Shown here: piece after piece, positions 7,359-14,639 of the stretch
Layout of the letters: each line of letters starts with the position of its first letter
Position numbering within the stretch: the stretch's first letter is position 1
Assembly (NCBI GenBank): GCA_045590615.1
Contig: JAZNRH010000076.1
Location: forward strand, 1-22,021
Source of the DNA: RGIG6353 sp045590615
GTDB taxonomy: Bacteria > Bacillota > Clostridia > Oscillospirales > SIG627
Length of the DNA: 22,021 nt
Reading direction: 5' to 3'
Made by a program: the position numbers and the translations under genes
Notes under the pieces: model-generated
Told to the model about the DNA's origin: nothing
The model's database searches: none
Seen by the model: the letters and a program-made list of their open reading frames with translations, nothing else

Positions 7359-8264
7359 TTATTCCTGAATAATATCCTCTTCCGTTATTTCTTCCTCGGG
7401 AGAGGGCTTTTTCGCCGACAGCACCTTTACCTGCTCGCTAATAAATTGAATGGGGGCAGCATCCTTGTTTGAGTCAAGTCTGACCTTGATAATGCCTGCA
7501 AGGGGATTGGAGTCAACTACAACTCCTTTACCCGACGGAGTGCTGACAACCGAGCCTGTACGGGGAGTTTTCTTGAGCGCTTCCTCGTAGACCTCGTTTT
7601 CGTATCTGAGACAGCACATAAGTCTGCCACAGGTACCCGATATTTTTGCTGAGTTAAGACTCAGCGACTGGTCCTTCGCCATCTTTATTGATACCTGGTC
7701 AAAGTCCGAGAGGAAGGAGTGACAGCAAAACTCTCTGCCACAAATTCCAAGACCACCAAGCTGTTTTGCTTCGTCTCTGACACCGATTTGTCTGAGCTCG
7801 ATTCTCGTTTTGAAAACAGATGCCAGGTCCTTTACGAATTCTCTGAAATCAACTCGTCCTTCCGAGGTAAAGTAGAATAACAGCTTTGAATTATCAAAGG
7901 TCATTTCGGCATCCACGAGGTCCATATCAAGCTTGTGCTTTTCACACTTTTCCTTGAAGGTAGCCTTCGCTTTTTCAGCGACCTCTTCGTTTTCCCTGAC
8001 TCTTCTCGTGTCGTCGTCAGTTGCCTTGCGTATCACGTTTTTAAGTGGCAAAACCACCTCGGATTCAGGAACAATTTTATTGGCTACGAGTACCTTTCCG
8101 TATTCTACACCACGCGAAGTTTCAACGATTGCGTTGTCACCTACCGAAAAGGCAAGCCCTTTGGGAGAGAAATAGTATATTTTGCCCACTTCCTTGAAGC
8201 GAACACCTATTACCTCGTAGCTTTCTGTTATTTCTTTTTCTGGTGTTAATTTAGTGTTTTCCAT
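7359..8264 (-). CDS. ricT: PSP1-domain protein RicT (YaaT)
   Basis: The 301-residue product is a PSP1 C-terminal domain protein like Bacillus RicT/YaaT. The family signature is clear: GICGREFCC (Cys175, 180, 181) and CGRLMCCLRYE (Cys212, 217, 218). In Bacillus subtilis RicT works with RicA and RicF in an Fe-S-carrying complex that directs RNase Y-dependent maturation of many mRNAs and affects sporulation and competence. The last 20 residues are an acidic tail. The ATG at 8264 has an AAAGGA site about nine bases upstream. It is the third gene of darA-holB-ricT, 19 bp after holB, the same order as in Bacillus. ricA and ricF are not in the window. Confidence 0.92.
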   Translation of the reverse strand: MENTKLTPEKEITESYEVIGVRFKEVGKIYYFSPKGLAFSVGDNAIVETSRGVEYGKVLVANKIVPESEVVLPLKNVIRKATDDDTRRVRENEEVAEKAKATFKEKCEKHKLDMDLVDAEMTFDNSKLLFYFTSEGRVDFREFVKDLASVFKTRIELRQIGVRDEAKQLGGLGICGREFCCHSFLSDFDQVSIKMAKDQSLSLNSAKISGTCGRLMCCLRYENEVYEEALKKTPRTGSVVSTPSGKGVVVDSNPLAGIIKVRLDSNKDAAPIQFISEQVKVLSAKKPSPEEEITEEDIIQE

Positions 8265-8283
8265 TAGTTTATGTCCTTTTTAA

Positions 8284-9264
8284 TTAAGAAAAATCATCGG
8301 ATAAAGACATACTGACGCCGGCAAGCGCCAAAGGAACGTTTATCTTTCCGACGTCCTTTGTTATTCTGCATATAGTGTCGTGGGCAGACAATAGTTTTTT
8401 GGTGTCAAGTCTGTCGGCGAGCACTCTGACGAGCTCGTTGTCAACGAAGAACATAGCTCTTCCGTTGTAGCCCGAAGAGAAGGTGAGAATGTCTCTTATT
8501 GCAATAGAAAAGCAATTCATTACCGAAAACAGATAATTCTTATCGTTTGCCACCCCTGTGGTCAAAATTGAGGATAGGGTAGCATAGGTTGCCCTTTCTT
8601 CAAGTGCCTTGAAGTAGTTCTTTACAAGAGCTATAGCACGACGGTTTTCTTCGTTTTCCATAAAGGAGAGCGCTCTGCCCAGAGCTCCGTCGGCAATTAA
8701 AACGGCTTCGTCCAACAGCTCGGTGTTTTCCGTAATGCGACGTGAAAGCTCATCTTTTATAAATTCGTCGGAGAATTTTTCGGTTTTTAGTGTAATTGCA
8801 CGTGATTTGAGGGTTGAAAGCAGAAGGTTTCTATTTGTGACAAGTAAAAAGAAAATCACGTTTTTCGGGGGCTCTTCAAAAATCTGGAGAAGCGCATTCT
8901 GAGCTGCAGCTCCCATTTGCTGAGCGTTTTTTATAATAAAAATTTTCTTATCACATTCTGCAGGCTTTATATACGCTTGAGAAATTATCTCTCTTACAGC
9001 CTCAATTTTGATTACATTCGAGCCTTCCTCACATCCAACCTCTTTTATGTCCTGATGTATGCCCGACATAATCTTGAGACAGGCAGGGCAGGAATAGCAC
9101 GGCTTCTCCTGTTGACACACAAGAGTAGCTGAGATTGCTCTTGCAAGGGTAAGTCTGCCACTTCCCATTGCGCCTTCAATTATGTAAGCGTGGCTCAGAC
9201 GACCGTTCTTCTTTCCGTCGCGAAAATCAGAAAGGACTGCCTCGTTGCCCAAAATAAAGCTCAT
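8284..9264 (-). CDS. holB: DNA polymerase III delta-prime subunit
   Basis: The 326-residue product is the delta-prime clamp-loader subunit. The N-terminal AAA+ module has a P-loop-like GAMGSGRLTL (31-40) in which Arg replaces the usual Lys, a zinc module Cys50, Cys56, Cys59, Cys62, and a sensor/arginine region LKSRAITLK with KSRA where many relatives have SRC. Delta-prime often lacks ATPase activity, so the P-loop change fits a structural role. The C-terminal third is the helical collar. The ATG at 9264 follows the darA stop directly (TAAATG), and its GAGAG RBS lies within the darA end, so the two are translationally coupled. The neighbours darA and ricT support the identification. Confidence 0.92.
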   Translation of the reverse strand: MSFILGNEAVLSDFRDGKKNGRLSHAYIIEGAMGSGRLTLARAISATLVCQQEKPCYSCPACLKIMSGIHQDIKEVGCEEGSNVIKIEAVREIISQAYIKPAECDKKIFIIKNAQQMGAAAQNALLQIFEEPPKNVIFFLLVTNRNLLLSTLKSRAITLKTEKFSDEFIKDELSRRITENTELLDEAVLIADGALGRALSFMENEENRRAIALVKNYFKALEERATYATLSSILTTGVANDKNYLFSVMNCFSIAIRDILTFSSGYNGRAMFFVDNELVRVLADRLDTKKLLSAHDTICRITKDVGKINVPLALAGVSMSLSDDFS

Positions 9265-9591
9265 TTATATTCTCTCAAATCTTTCTATGTTGGTAACGAA
9301 TATAGTTGCGCCACCCATTGTTACCTGAATAGGCGTTACGTTTCCTCCAAGGCTTGCAGCAGCAACTATGTCTGCAGGCGCAGTATAGGTTCTCTTTTGG
9401 CTGTAGTTTTTGATTATTTCAATAACCTTTTCTACTTCATCGTCTTGAACGGCTGTAATAAATGTGTGGTTGCCCTTTCTCAAAAAGCCACCCGTCGATG
9501 CCATTTTTGTGATGTGAAAGCCCGATTTAATAAGCTGTGCAGCTACAATCTGACCGTCGTCGTTATTTACAATTGCGAATATAAGCTTCAT
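9265..9591 (-). CDS. darA: Cyclic-di-AMP receptor DarA (PII-like, DUF970)
   Basis: The 108-residue product is a PII-like protein of the DarA/PstA/YaaQ family, which forms a trimer and binds c-di-AMP. Recognised segments are the first strand MKLIFAIVNNDD, the VAAQLIKSGFHITKMAST region and GGFLRKGNHTF. An open frame extends upstream to 9720, but GGAGG six bases before the ATG at 9591 and the family N-terminus fix the start. The upstream extension would translate the heptamer repeats and hairpins. It begins the darA-holB-ricT unit and follows rnj by 136 bp. No clear promoter is visible, so it may be read from the ruvC promoter through rnj. Tmk and YaaR, neighbours in Bacillus, are missing. Confidence 0.93.
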   Translation of the reverse strand: MKLIFAIVNNDDGQIVAAQLIKSGFHITKMASTGGFLRKGNHTFITAVQDDEVEKVIEIIKNYSQKRTYTAPADIVAAASLGGNVTPIQVTMGGATIFVTNIERFERI

Positions 9592-9601
9592 AGTATACCT
9601 C

Positions 9602-9657
9602 CAAGATATAAGTAATAGTGAATAAGGAATAAGGAAGAAGGAAGAAGGAATAGGGAA
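9602..9657. repeat. Heptamer tandem repeat upstream of darA
   Basis: On the plus strand the sequence divides cleanly into 7-base units: CAAGATA, TAAGTAA, TAGTGAA, TAAGGAA (twice), GAAGGAA (twice), TAGGGAA. Six or seven are close to the consensus TAAGGAA; the first is degenerate. The array lies in the presumed darA leader, ending next to its RBS at 9596-9600. Copy number could vary by slippage, changing leader length. Similar short heptamer arrays are known as intergenic repeats in some other bacteria. Confidence 0.85.
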
Positions 9658-9661
9658 GGTT

Positions 9662-9718
9662 GAAAATCGCAAAGCGATTTTCTGCTTGGGGTTGTAAAAG
9701 CAGAGCCTTTGCAACCCC
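9662..9718 (-). terminator. Two tandem hairpins downstream of rnj
   Basis: Read on the minus strand, the first hairpin pairs GGGGTTG with CAACCCC (9712-9718 and 9688-9694) with an inner AAAG/CTTT stem. The second is a perfect 9-bp stem GAAAATCGC/GCGATTTTC with a TTT loop (9662-9682). Neither is followed by a good T-run; instead the heptamer array follows. They may be partial terminators, 3'-end stabilisers or part of a small repetitive element together with the heptamers. Confidence 0.55.
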
Positions 9719-9727
9719 ATTGTATTT

Positions 9728-11410
9728 TTATACGTCCATGATGATTGGCAGTATCATCGGCTTGCGCTTGGTAGTGCTGTAAAGAAGCTTTGACAGATCG
9801 TCTCTGAGAGATGACTTTATAGAGTTGTAGTCACAAGACCCCGAGTCGAGCGCTCTCTCAACAGATGCCATCGCAGTAGTCTTGATGCTGTCCATCAGCT
9901 CCTCGGATTCCTTTACGTAGACAAATCCACGTGATACAACGTCGGGACCCGACAGTACGTAGCCACCTTCAAAGTCAATTGCGACAACTACTGCAATCAA
10001 ACCGTCTTGTGCAAGATGCTTTCTGTCGCGCAGCACTACACTTCCAACGTCGCCGACTCCGTAGCCGTCCACAAGAACCTTGCCGGACGGAACACTCTGA
10101 CCCAGAGATATTGAGCGTTGAGTGATTTCAATTGTTTTTCCCGTTTCGGGAATGAGCATATTTTCTTCGGGAATGCCAACCTGTCTGGCAAGTGCAATAT
10201 TACTTGTCAAATGCTTGAATTCGCCGTGCATGGGTATGAAGAAGCGAGGCTTGATGAGAGCCGTCAACAGCTTGATTTCCTCCTGACAGGCGTGTCCCGA
10301 AACGTGAACGTCGGCAACCTGGTGATAGACCACCTCGACGCCCTTGCGTAAAAGCTCGTTTATAATAGCGCTGACGAGCTTTTCGTTGCCCGGAATGGGG
10401 GTTGCTGAAATTACTACCAAATCGTCTCTTCCGAGATTCACCTTGCTTTTTTCATGCTCGGAAAAGGTCATTCTGTAAAGGGCGCTCATTGGTTCACCCT
10501 GACTGCCCGTAGTTATCAGGGTAAGCTGTTCGGGACGGTAGCGCTTCATTTCCTCAAGTCCGATGAGCATACCCTCGGGGATTCTCATATAACCGAGACT
10601 TACAGCAGCGTTTATGACGTTAATCATACTTCTGCCCGAAACTGCAATCTTTCTGCCAAACTTTTCGCATGCGTTAATTATTTGCTGTACACGATGTACG
10701 TTTGACGAGAACGTTGCAATGGTAATTCTTTTTTGTGTGTTTGCAAATATGGTGTCAAGGCTTTCCCCGACAATTCTTTCAGAGGGTGTAAAGCCTTGTC
10801 TTTCCGAGTTGGTTGACTCACAGAAGAAGGCTAAAACGCCCTTCTTGCCAAGCTCACCAAATCTCGTAAGGTCGGTCATTTCGGAGTCTATGGGAGTAAT
10901 GTCGATTTTGAAATCTCCACTGAATATGACCGTTCCTATAGGGGTCGATATTGCATAAGCCACGCTGTCGGCAATAGAATGATTTACTCTGATAGCTTCG
11001 AGTGAAAAGACACCCGTTTTTATTACCGAGCCGGGCTTTATGCAGTTCAGCTGAGCAACCCTTTCCAAGTGGTGCTCCTCAAGCTTCTGGGAGAGAATAC
11101 CGAGAGTGAGCTGGGTTGCATAGATTGGTACGTTTATACTTCTGAGCACGTAGGGGATTGCGCCGATGTGGTCTTCGTGCCCGTGCGTTAAAAAGATAGC
11201 ACGTATTTTTTCAACGTTCTTTTCAAGGTAGGTTATATCGGGGATAACAAGGTCTATTCCTAACATGTCGTCGTCGGGAAAGCCGAGTCCGCAATCGATG
11301 ATAATCATATCATCGCCGTATTCAATAGCAGTCAGATTCTTGCCTACCTCACCAATGCCACCGAGAGGGGTGACCTTAAGCGATTGCTTTTTTTGCTTTG
11401 GTTTTGCCAT
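9728..11410 (-). CDS. rnj: Ribonuclease J
   Basis: The 560-residue product is RNase J, a metallo-beta-lactamase/beta-CASP nuclease with 5'-to-3' exonuclease and endonuclease activity in mRNA decay and rRNA maturation. Seen directly are the family start LGGIGEVGKN (16-25), the zinc motif HGHEDH (76-81), the GDFKID and SGxA-type beta-CASP motifs, HVSGHA and the PMHGE segment, followed by the C-terminal dimerisation domain. The length is normal. The ATG at 11410 has AAAGGA about five bases upstream. It follows ruvB by 23 bp and is probably read from the ruvC promoter. Only one RNase J gene is visible; whether a J1/J2 paralogue exists elsewhere is unknown. Confidence 0.96.
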   Translation of the reverse strand: MAKPKQKKQSLKVTPLGGIGEVGKNLTAIEYGDDMIIIDCGLGFPDDDMLGIDLVIPDITYLEKNVEKIRAIFLTHGHEDHIGAIPYVLRSINVPIYATQLTLGILSQKLEEHHLERVAQLNCIKPGSVIKTGVFSLEAIRVNHSIADSVAYAISTPIGTVIFSGDFKIDITPIDSEMTDLTRFGELGKKGVLAFFCESTNSERQGFTPSERIVGESLDTIFANTQKRITIATFSSNVHRVQQIINACEKFGRKIAVSGRSMINVINAAVSLGYMRIPEGMLIGLEEMKRYRPEQLTLITTGSQGEPMSALYRMTFSEHEKSKVNLGRDDLVVISATPIPGNEKLVSAIINELLRKGVEVVYHQVADVHVSGHACQEEIKLLTALIKPRFFIPMHGEFKHLTSNIALARQVGIPEENMLIPETGKTIEITQRSISLGQSVPSGKVLVDGYGVGDVGSVVLRDRKHLAQDGLIAVVVAIDFEGGYVLSGPDVVSRGFVYVKESEELMDSIKTTAMASVERALDSGSCDYNSIKSSLRDDLSKLLYSTTKRKPMILPIIMDV

Positions 11411-11433
11411 TTTGTTCCTTTCTTAAAAGGCAC

Positions 11434-12507
11434 TCAGGTATCAATGGACACCTGCGCGTCCTCGTTATTTGTGTAGGAACAGCCTAAATGGTCGTAAGCC
11501 GCCTTGGTTACGCATCTTCCTCTGGGAGTACGTGCAAGGAAGCCTATTTGCATAAGATAGGGTTCGTACACATCTTCTATAGTTACTGATTCCTCACCGA
11601 TAATCGCTGCCAGAGTTTCAAGTCCGACAGGGCCACCGTTGAAGCTTTTGATAATAGACAACAGCATTCTTCTGTCGGTATTATCGAGTCCCAGAGCATC
11701 AATTTCCAGCATATTCAGGGAAGCGTCGGCAGTTTTTTGGTCGATAACGCCTTTGCCCTTAACCTGTGCCCAGTCACGCACACGTTTAAGGAGACGGTTG
11801 GCAATTCTCGGTGTACCTCTGCTTCTCTTGGCTATTTCAAGTGCACCGTCGTGGGTTGTTTCTATACCGAGAATTCCCGCACTTCGTTCAACTATCTGAC
11901 AAAGCTCCTCGTTGGTATATAATTCAAGACGGTGAATAACGCCGAAACGGTCTCTGAGTGGTGCAGAGAGCTGACCTGCTCTCGTGGTTGCGCCTATAAG
12001 TGTAAAGTGCTCAAGGGGTATTCTGATACTCCTTGCTGCAGGACCCGTTCCAATAATTATGTCAAGGGCGTAGTCCTCCATTGCAGGATAAAGAATTTCC
12101 TCAATATTTCTGCTCAGACGGTGAATTTCGTCTATGAACAAAACGTCACCCTTTCCTAAATTTGAAAGCAGAGCTGCAAGGTCGCCTTGCTTTTCAATAG
12201 CAGGGCCTGAGGTAATTCTCAGGTTTACTCCCATCTCGTTTGCAATAATTGATGAAAGTGTAGTCTTACCGAGACCGGGAGGGCCATAGAGCAATATGTG
12301 GTCGAGAGCCTCCTCACGAAGCTTTGCAGCCTCAATTGAAATTCTGAGACTTTCCTTTGCCTTTTCCTGCCCTATGTATTCTTCAAGAGTTTCGGGACGA
12401 AGAGAGTTTTCACCTATGCCTGTATCTTCTTCGGTTTCTGCAGTTGATATTAATCTGTAATCCTCGAAGCCGTTGTCCTCGGCATCAAAATTATAATCTC
12501 TTTTCAT
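11434..12507 (-). CDS. ruvB: Holliday junction branch migration helicase RuvB
   Basis: The 357-residue product is the hexameric AAA+ motor that drives Holliday junction migration with RuvA. Walker A is GPPGLGKTT (75-83), Walker B is FIDEIH with Asp126 and Glu127, sensor 1 is GATTRAG, and the C-terminal winged-helix domain contains the GGPVGLETLA and RTPRGR DNA-binding segments. About 30 acidic residues precede the core at the N-terminus. The ATG at 12507 has GAGG about eight bases upstream. It lies 12 bp after ruvA and 23 bp before rnj, all read from the promoter before ruvC. Confidence 0.97.
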   Translation of the reverse strand: MKRDYNFDAEDNGFEDYRLISTAETEEDTGIGENSLRPETLEEYIGQEKAKESLRISIEAAKLREEALDHILLYGPPGLGKTTLSSIIANEMGVNLRITSGPAIEKQGDLAALLSNLGKGDVLFIDEIHRLSRNIEEILYPAMEDYALDIIIGTGPAARSIRIPLEHFTLIGATTRAGQLSAPLRDRFGVIHRLELYTNEELCQIVERSAGILGIETTHDGALEIAKRSRGTPRIANRLLKRVRDWAQVKGKGVIDQKTADASLNMLEIDALGLDNTDRRMLLSIIKSFNGGPVGLETLAAIIGEESVTIEDVYEPYLMQIGFLARTPRGRCVTKAAYDHLGCSYTNNEDAQVSIDT

Positions 12508-12519
12508 CTTTTAACCTCT

Positions 12520-13119
12520 TTATTGCTTTGTAAGTCTTTTGAGGGAAAGCCTGATAAGCTCTTCTGTCGTCATAGTGTCACTGCCGTCAAAGCTCATAGC
12601 CTTCATAGCCTCGCTTCTTGAATATCCAAGCGCTTCAAGTGAGAGAAGAGCATCCTGAACTGCAGTGGATTTTGTCGGGTTTACCGTCGCCTTGGCAGGA
12701 ATTGCTCCAAGGTCGTCGCGTGAGAGCTTGTCCTTTAATTCAAGAATTATTTTCTGAGCTGTTCTCAGCCCGATTCCCTGAGCCGACGAAATCGCCTTTG
12801 CGTCCTCTGAAATAATTGCCATAGTAAATTGCTCGGGGGATAGCGCCGAGAGTATCGCCATAGCTGCCTTAGGACCTACTCCCGAAATGGAGATCAATGC
12901 CTCAAACAGCTTTTTTTCCTCCATACTGTAGAAGCCGTAGAGCTCGTGAGCGTCCTCCTTGACGTGAAGGTAGGTATAAAGCCTTACGCTTTCCTGTGCG
13001 CCCTGAAGACGTCCTGCAGTCTTGTCGCTGACAGTCAGCTCGTAGCCGATACCGTTGTTTTCTATTACTGCAAGACCTCTGCCAATCAGCTCAGGCTTGC
13101 CTGAAATATAGTAATACAT
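12520..13119 (-). CDS. ruvA: Holliday junction DNA helicase subunit RuvA
   Basis: The 199-residue product has the normal RuvA length and order: an OB-fold domain I (1-63, with YTYLHVKEDAHELYGF), tandem helix-hairpin-helix domain II with ISGVGPKAAMAIL and GIGLRTAQKII, a flexible linker, and a C-terminal UBA-like domain III that contacts RuvB (LGYSRSEAMKA). It binds the four-way junction as a tetramer. The ATG at 13119 starts two bases after the ruvC stop; GGTGG for its translation lies inside the last ruvC codons, so the two are coupled. Confidence 0.96.
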   Translation of the reverse strand: MYYYISGKPELIGRGLAVIENNGIGYELTVSDKTAGRLQGAQESVRLYTYLHVKEDAHELYGFYSMEEKKLFEALISISGVGPKAAMAILSALSPEQFTMAIISEDAKAISSAQGIGLRTAQKIILELKDKLSRDDLGAIPAKATVNPTKSTAVQDALLSLEALGYSRSEAMKAMSFDGSDTMTTEELIRLSLKRLTKQ

Positions 13120-13121
13120 AA

Positions 13122-13646
13122 TCAGTTACCACCCGTTTTTTTAGAATACTTTATGGAAGTCAGGTTTCTCATTTTACTGCTTCTCGAATGACCGTGACAT
13201 ATAGCGAGTGCCAATGCGTCTGCCGCATCGTCGGGCTTTGGCATTTTATCGAGGTGTAAAAACACCCTCGTCATTTCCATAACCTGTTTTTTTTCAGCTC
13301 TGCCGTAGCCCACCATAGCCTGCTTCACCTGTAGTGGGGTGTATTCGAAGATCGGTAAACGGTTTTCCTCGGCAGTGAACAGAATAACGCCTCTTGCCTG
13401 CGCGACGTTAATCGCGGTTTTTTGGTTGTTGTTGAAGAATAATTCTTCAATCGACATTTCGTCGGGTGTATATCTCTTTATAATGTCCGAGAGTGCAAGG
13501 TGAATTAAAAACAAGCGTTTTTCAACTCTCATTCCCGAAGGGGTAGTAATCGTTCCACAGTCTATGTAACGGAAAACGCCCTTGTCAAGACTGACAACAC
13601 CCCAGCCCACCGTTGCAATACCCGGGTCTATACCTAATATTATCAT
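13122..13646 (-). CDS. ruvC: Holliday junction resolvase RuvC
   Basis: The 174-residue product is the RuvC endonuclease, a dimer that cuts Holliday junctions. The four catalytic acids are in place: Asp7 (GIDPG), Glu67 (SIEELFF), Asp140 and Asp143 (PDDAADALA). The start is ambiguous. An in-frame TTG at 13667 would add MEYGYKK, but the family begins at MIILGIDPG, so I use the ATG at 13646, although no strong RBS precedes either. It is the first gene of ruvC-ruvA-ruvB-rnj and has a good promoter at 13699-13727. Weak translation initiation may keep resolvase levels low, which is inference. Confidence 0.95.
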   Translation of the reverse strand: MIILGIDPGIATVGWGVVSLDKGVFRYIDCGTITTPSGMRVEKRLFLIHLALSDIIKRYTPDEMSIEELFFNNNQKTAINVAQARGVILFTAEENRLPIFEYTPLQVKQAMVGYGRAEKKQVMEMTRVFLHLDKMPKPDDAADALALAICHGHSRSSKMRNLTSIKYSKKTGGN

Positions 13647-13698
13647 TTTTTTATAACCATATTCCAAAAAATATCCGTTAACTATAACATTTCATAAT

Positions 13699-13727
13699 AT
13701 AATAACATAAAAATATAAAAAAGTCAA
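13699..13727 (-). promoter_or_regulatory. Promoter of the ruvCAB-rnj operon
   Basis: On the minus strand TTGACT (13722-13727), 17 bases and TATTAT (13699-13704) sit about 50 bases upstream of ruvC, directly after the terminator of the cysteine-rich gene. I found no clear LexA/SOS box (GAACN4GTTC type) overlapping it, so damage regulation is not supported by the sequence. Confidence 0.85.
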
Positions 13728-13728
13728 C

Positions 13729-13773
13729 AAAAAATAAGGGCTGCAATAAACGAAGGGTATCGTTATTACAGCC
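13729..13773 (-). terminator. Rho-independent terminator of the cysteine-rich gene
   Basis: On the minus strand GGCTGTAATAACG (13761-13773) pairs with CGTTTATTGCAGCC (13739-13752) with one bulge and a short loop, followed by CTTATTTTTTG. It isolates the cysteine-rich gene from the ruv operon promoter immediately downstream. Confidence 0.85.
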
Positions 13774-13785
13774 ACATTATGTCAG

Positions 13786-14322
13786 TTATTTGCAGTATTT
13801 GGCATAGCCCTTGACGATCCATATACCGCCGTTGCCCTGTTTTACCGGTTGGCAAAGCTCGAATATCATCTTTCCTGCGCAGCCTACGCCGAGAACAACG
13901 TATGCTTTATCACAGCAGCGACAGCTTGCGACGTGATAAGAGGGGTAACCTCTGAAGCATTCGTCGATAAAGCAGTTTTGCATAAATCGTGCCGAAACTG
14001 CTACGGGGTCTAATCTCCAGCTTTCATAACCGTTGTCAGCCAGATCCTGAAGCTCCTGAAGCTTGCAGGGGCAGTATTCCTCGGGAGATTTTTTGAATTT
14101 CACTCCACACAGGTCTACGTTACCTTCGTTACAGCGTGTCGTGATGCACGAGCCACCGTTTTCACAGCCCACTCTTTCGGGGCAGGTGGGGGGTATACAT
14201 CCCTTGTCACAACGCACGGTGTTGCACGAGGGCTGACAGCTACAGCTGTTTTGGTTTCTTAGCTCGGGAAGTATGATGAGACCGAGTGCCAGAAGAATTG
14301 GCAGTACGGTTGAAAAATCCAT
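13786..14322 (-). CDS. Membrane-anchored or secreted 20-cysteine protein, unknown function
   Basis: The 178-residue product starts with a hydrophobic helix (about 5-19) without the usual basic N-terminus, suggesting a signal anchor. It holds 20 cysteines: twelve crowd residues 27-86 (positions 27, 29, 33, 38, 42, 47, 53, 59, 64, 72, 84, 86) and eight lie in the rest (117, 122, 134, 136, 137, 148, 157, 177). The spacing is irregular, so it is not a ferredoxin or simple zinc ribbon. From about 88 a second domain contains SWRLDPV (101-107) and ends GGIWIVKGYAKY, a pattern I loosely associate with small secreted Firmicutes domains. AAAGGAG eight bases before the ATG supports the start. It is a single-gene unit with its own terminator. 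Function unknown; a disulfide-rich surface or spore protein and metal binding are both possible. Confidence 0.75.
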   Translation of the reverse strand: MDFSTVLPILLALGLIILPELRNQNSCSCQPSCNTVRCDKGCIPPTCPERVGCENGGSCITTRCNEGNVDLCGVKFKKSPEEYCPCKLQELQDLADNGYESWRLDPVAVSARFMQNCFIDECFRGYPSYHVASCRCCDKAYVVLGVGCAGKMIFELCQPVKQGNGGIWIVKGYAKYCK

Positions 14323-14372
14323 AGAAGGAACTCCTTTCCGTGTTTTCTTTGAACGAGCAGAGGGTGTCGTTC

Positions 14373-14401
14373 TCTATATAATATTCCCTTCGCCCTTGCA
14401 A
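14373..14401 (-). promoter_or_regulatory. Weak candidate promoter of the cysteine-rich gene
   Basis: On the minus strand TTGCAA (14396-14401), 17 bases and TATAGA (14373-14378) lie about 50 bases before the start. Each box matches four of six consensus positions; a different sigma factor is possible. It lies in the 317-base divergent gap 14323-14639, whose middle (about 14402-14530) is AT-rich with nothing else I can name. Confidence 0.35.
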
Positions 14402-14532
14402 TGATAGTGATTTTCGTGGCGTTTTGTTCATCGAAATTTAACAGAATTAGAAATTTTTAACAAGTTGTTTGGTAAAAATGCGCAAAAAACCAAAAAAGTA
14501 TTGTGCAATTAAGAAAATATTTGAAATCATCA

Positions 14533-14561
14533 TTGCAAAAAACAAAGGATTGTGATACAAT
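14533..14561 (+). promoter_or_regulatory. Promoter of the oligopeptide-binding protein gene
   Basis: TTGCAA (14533-14538), 17 bases and TACAAT (14556-14561) are followed by a leader of about 70 bases. It lies on the opposite strand from the cysteine-rich gene in the divergent gap. Confidence 0.7.
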
Positions 14562-14584
14562 ACATTATGAATTATTATGTGAGC

Positions 14585-14610
14585 TTGAACCGTAATTATA
14601 TCAGGTTCAA
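14585..14610 (+). promoter_or_regulatory. Leader inverted repeat, possible operator or mRNA stem
   Basis: TTGAACC (14585-14591) and GGTTCAA (14604-14610) are perfect 7-bp complements separated by 12 bases, between the promoter and the AGGAGG site (14628-14633). They could bind a repressor or form a leader hairpin. No T-run follows, so it is not a terminator. Confidence 0.45.
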
Positions 14611-14639
14611 TTTAACACTATCTTTTCAGGAGGAAAATT

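Noticed and set aside
9602..9657. CRISPR-like array
   Set aside because: Units are 7 bases with no spacers, and there are no cas genes; it is a simple tandem repeat.
9592..9720. 151-residue form of DarA starting upstream
   Set aside because: The extra 43 residues translate the heptamer repeats and hairpins, are unlike any DarA N-terminus, and a good GGAGG sits before the inner ATG.
14240..14431. 63-residue minus-strand frame upstream of the cysteine-rich gene
   Set aside because: It overlaps the real gene start and its promoter region in another frame, has no RBS, and shows no recognisable protein features.
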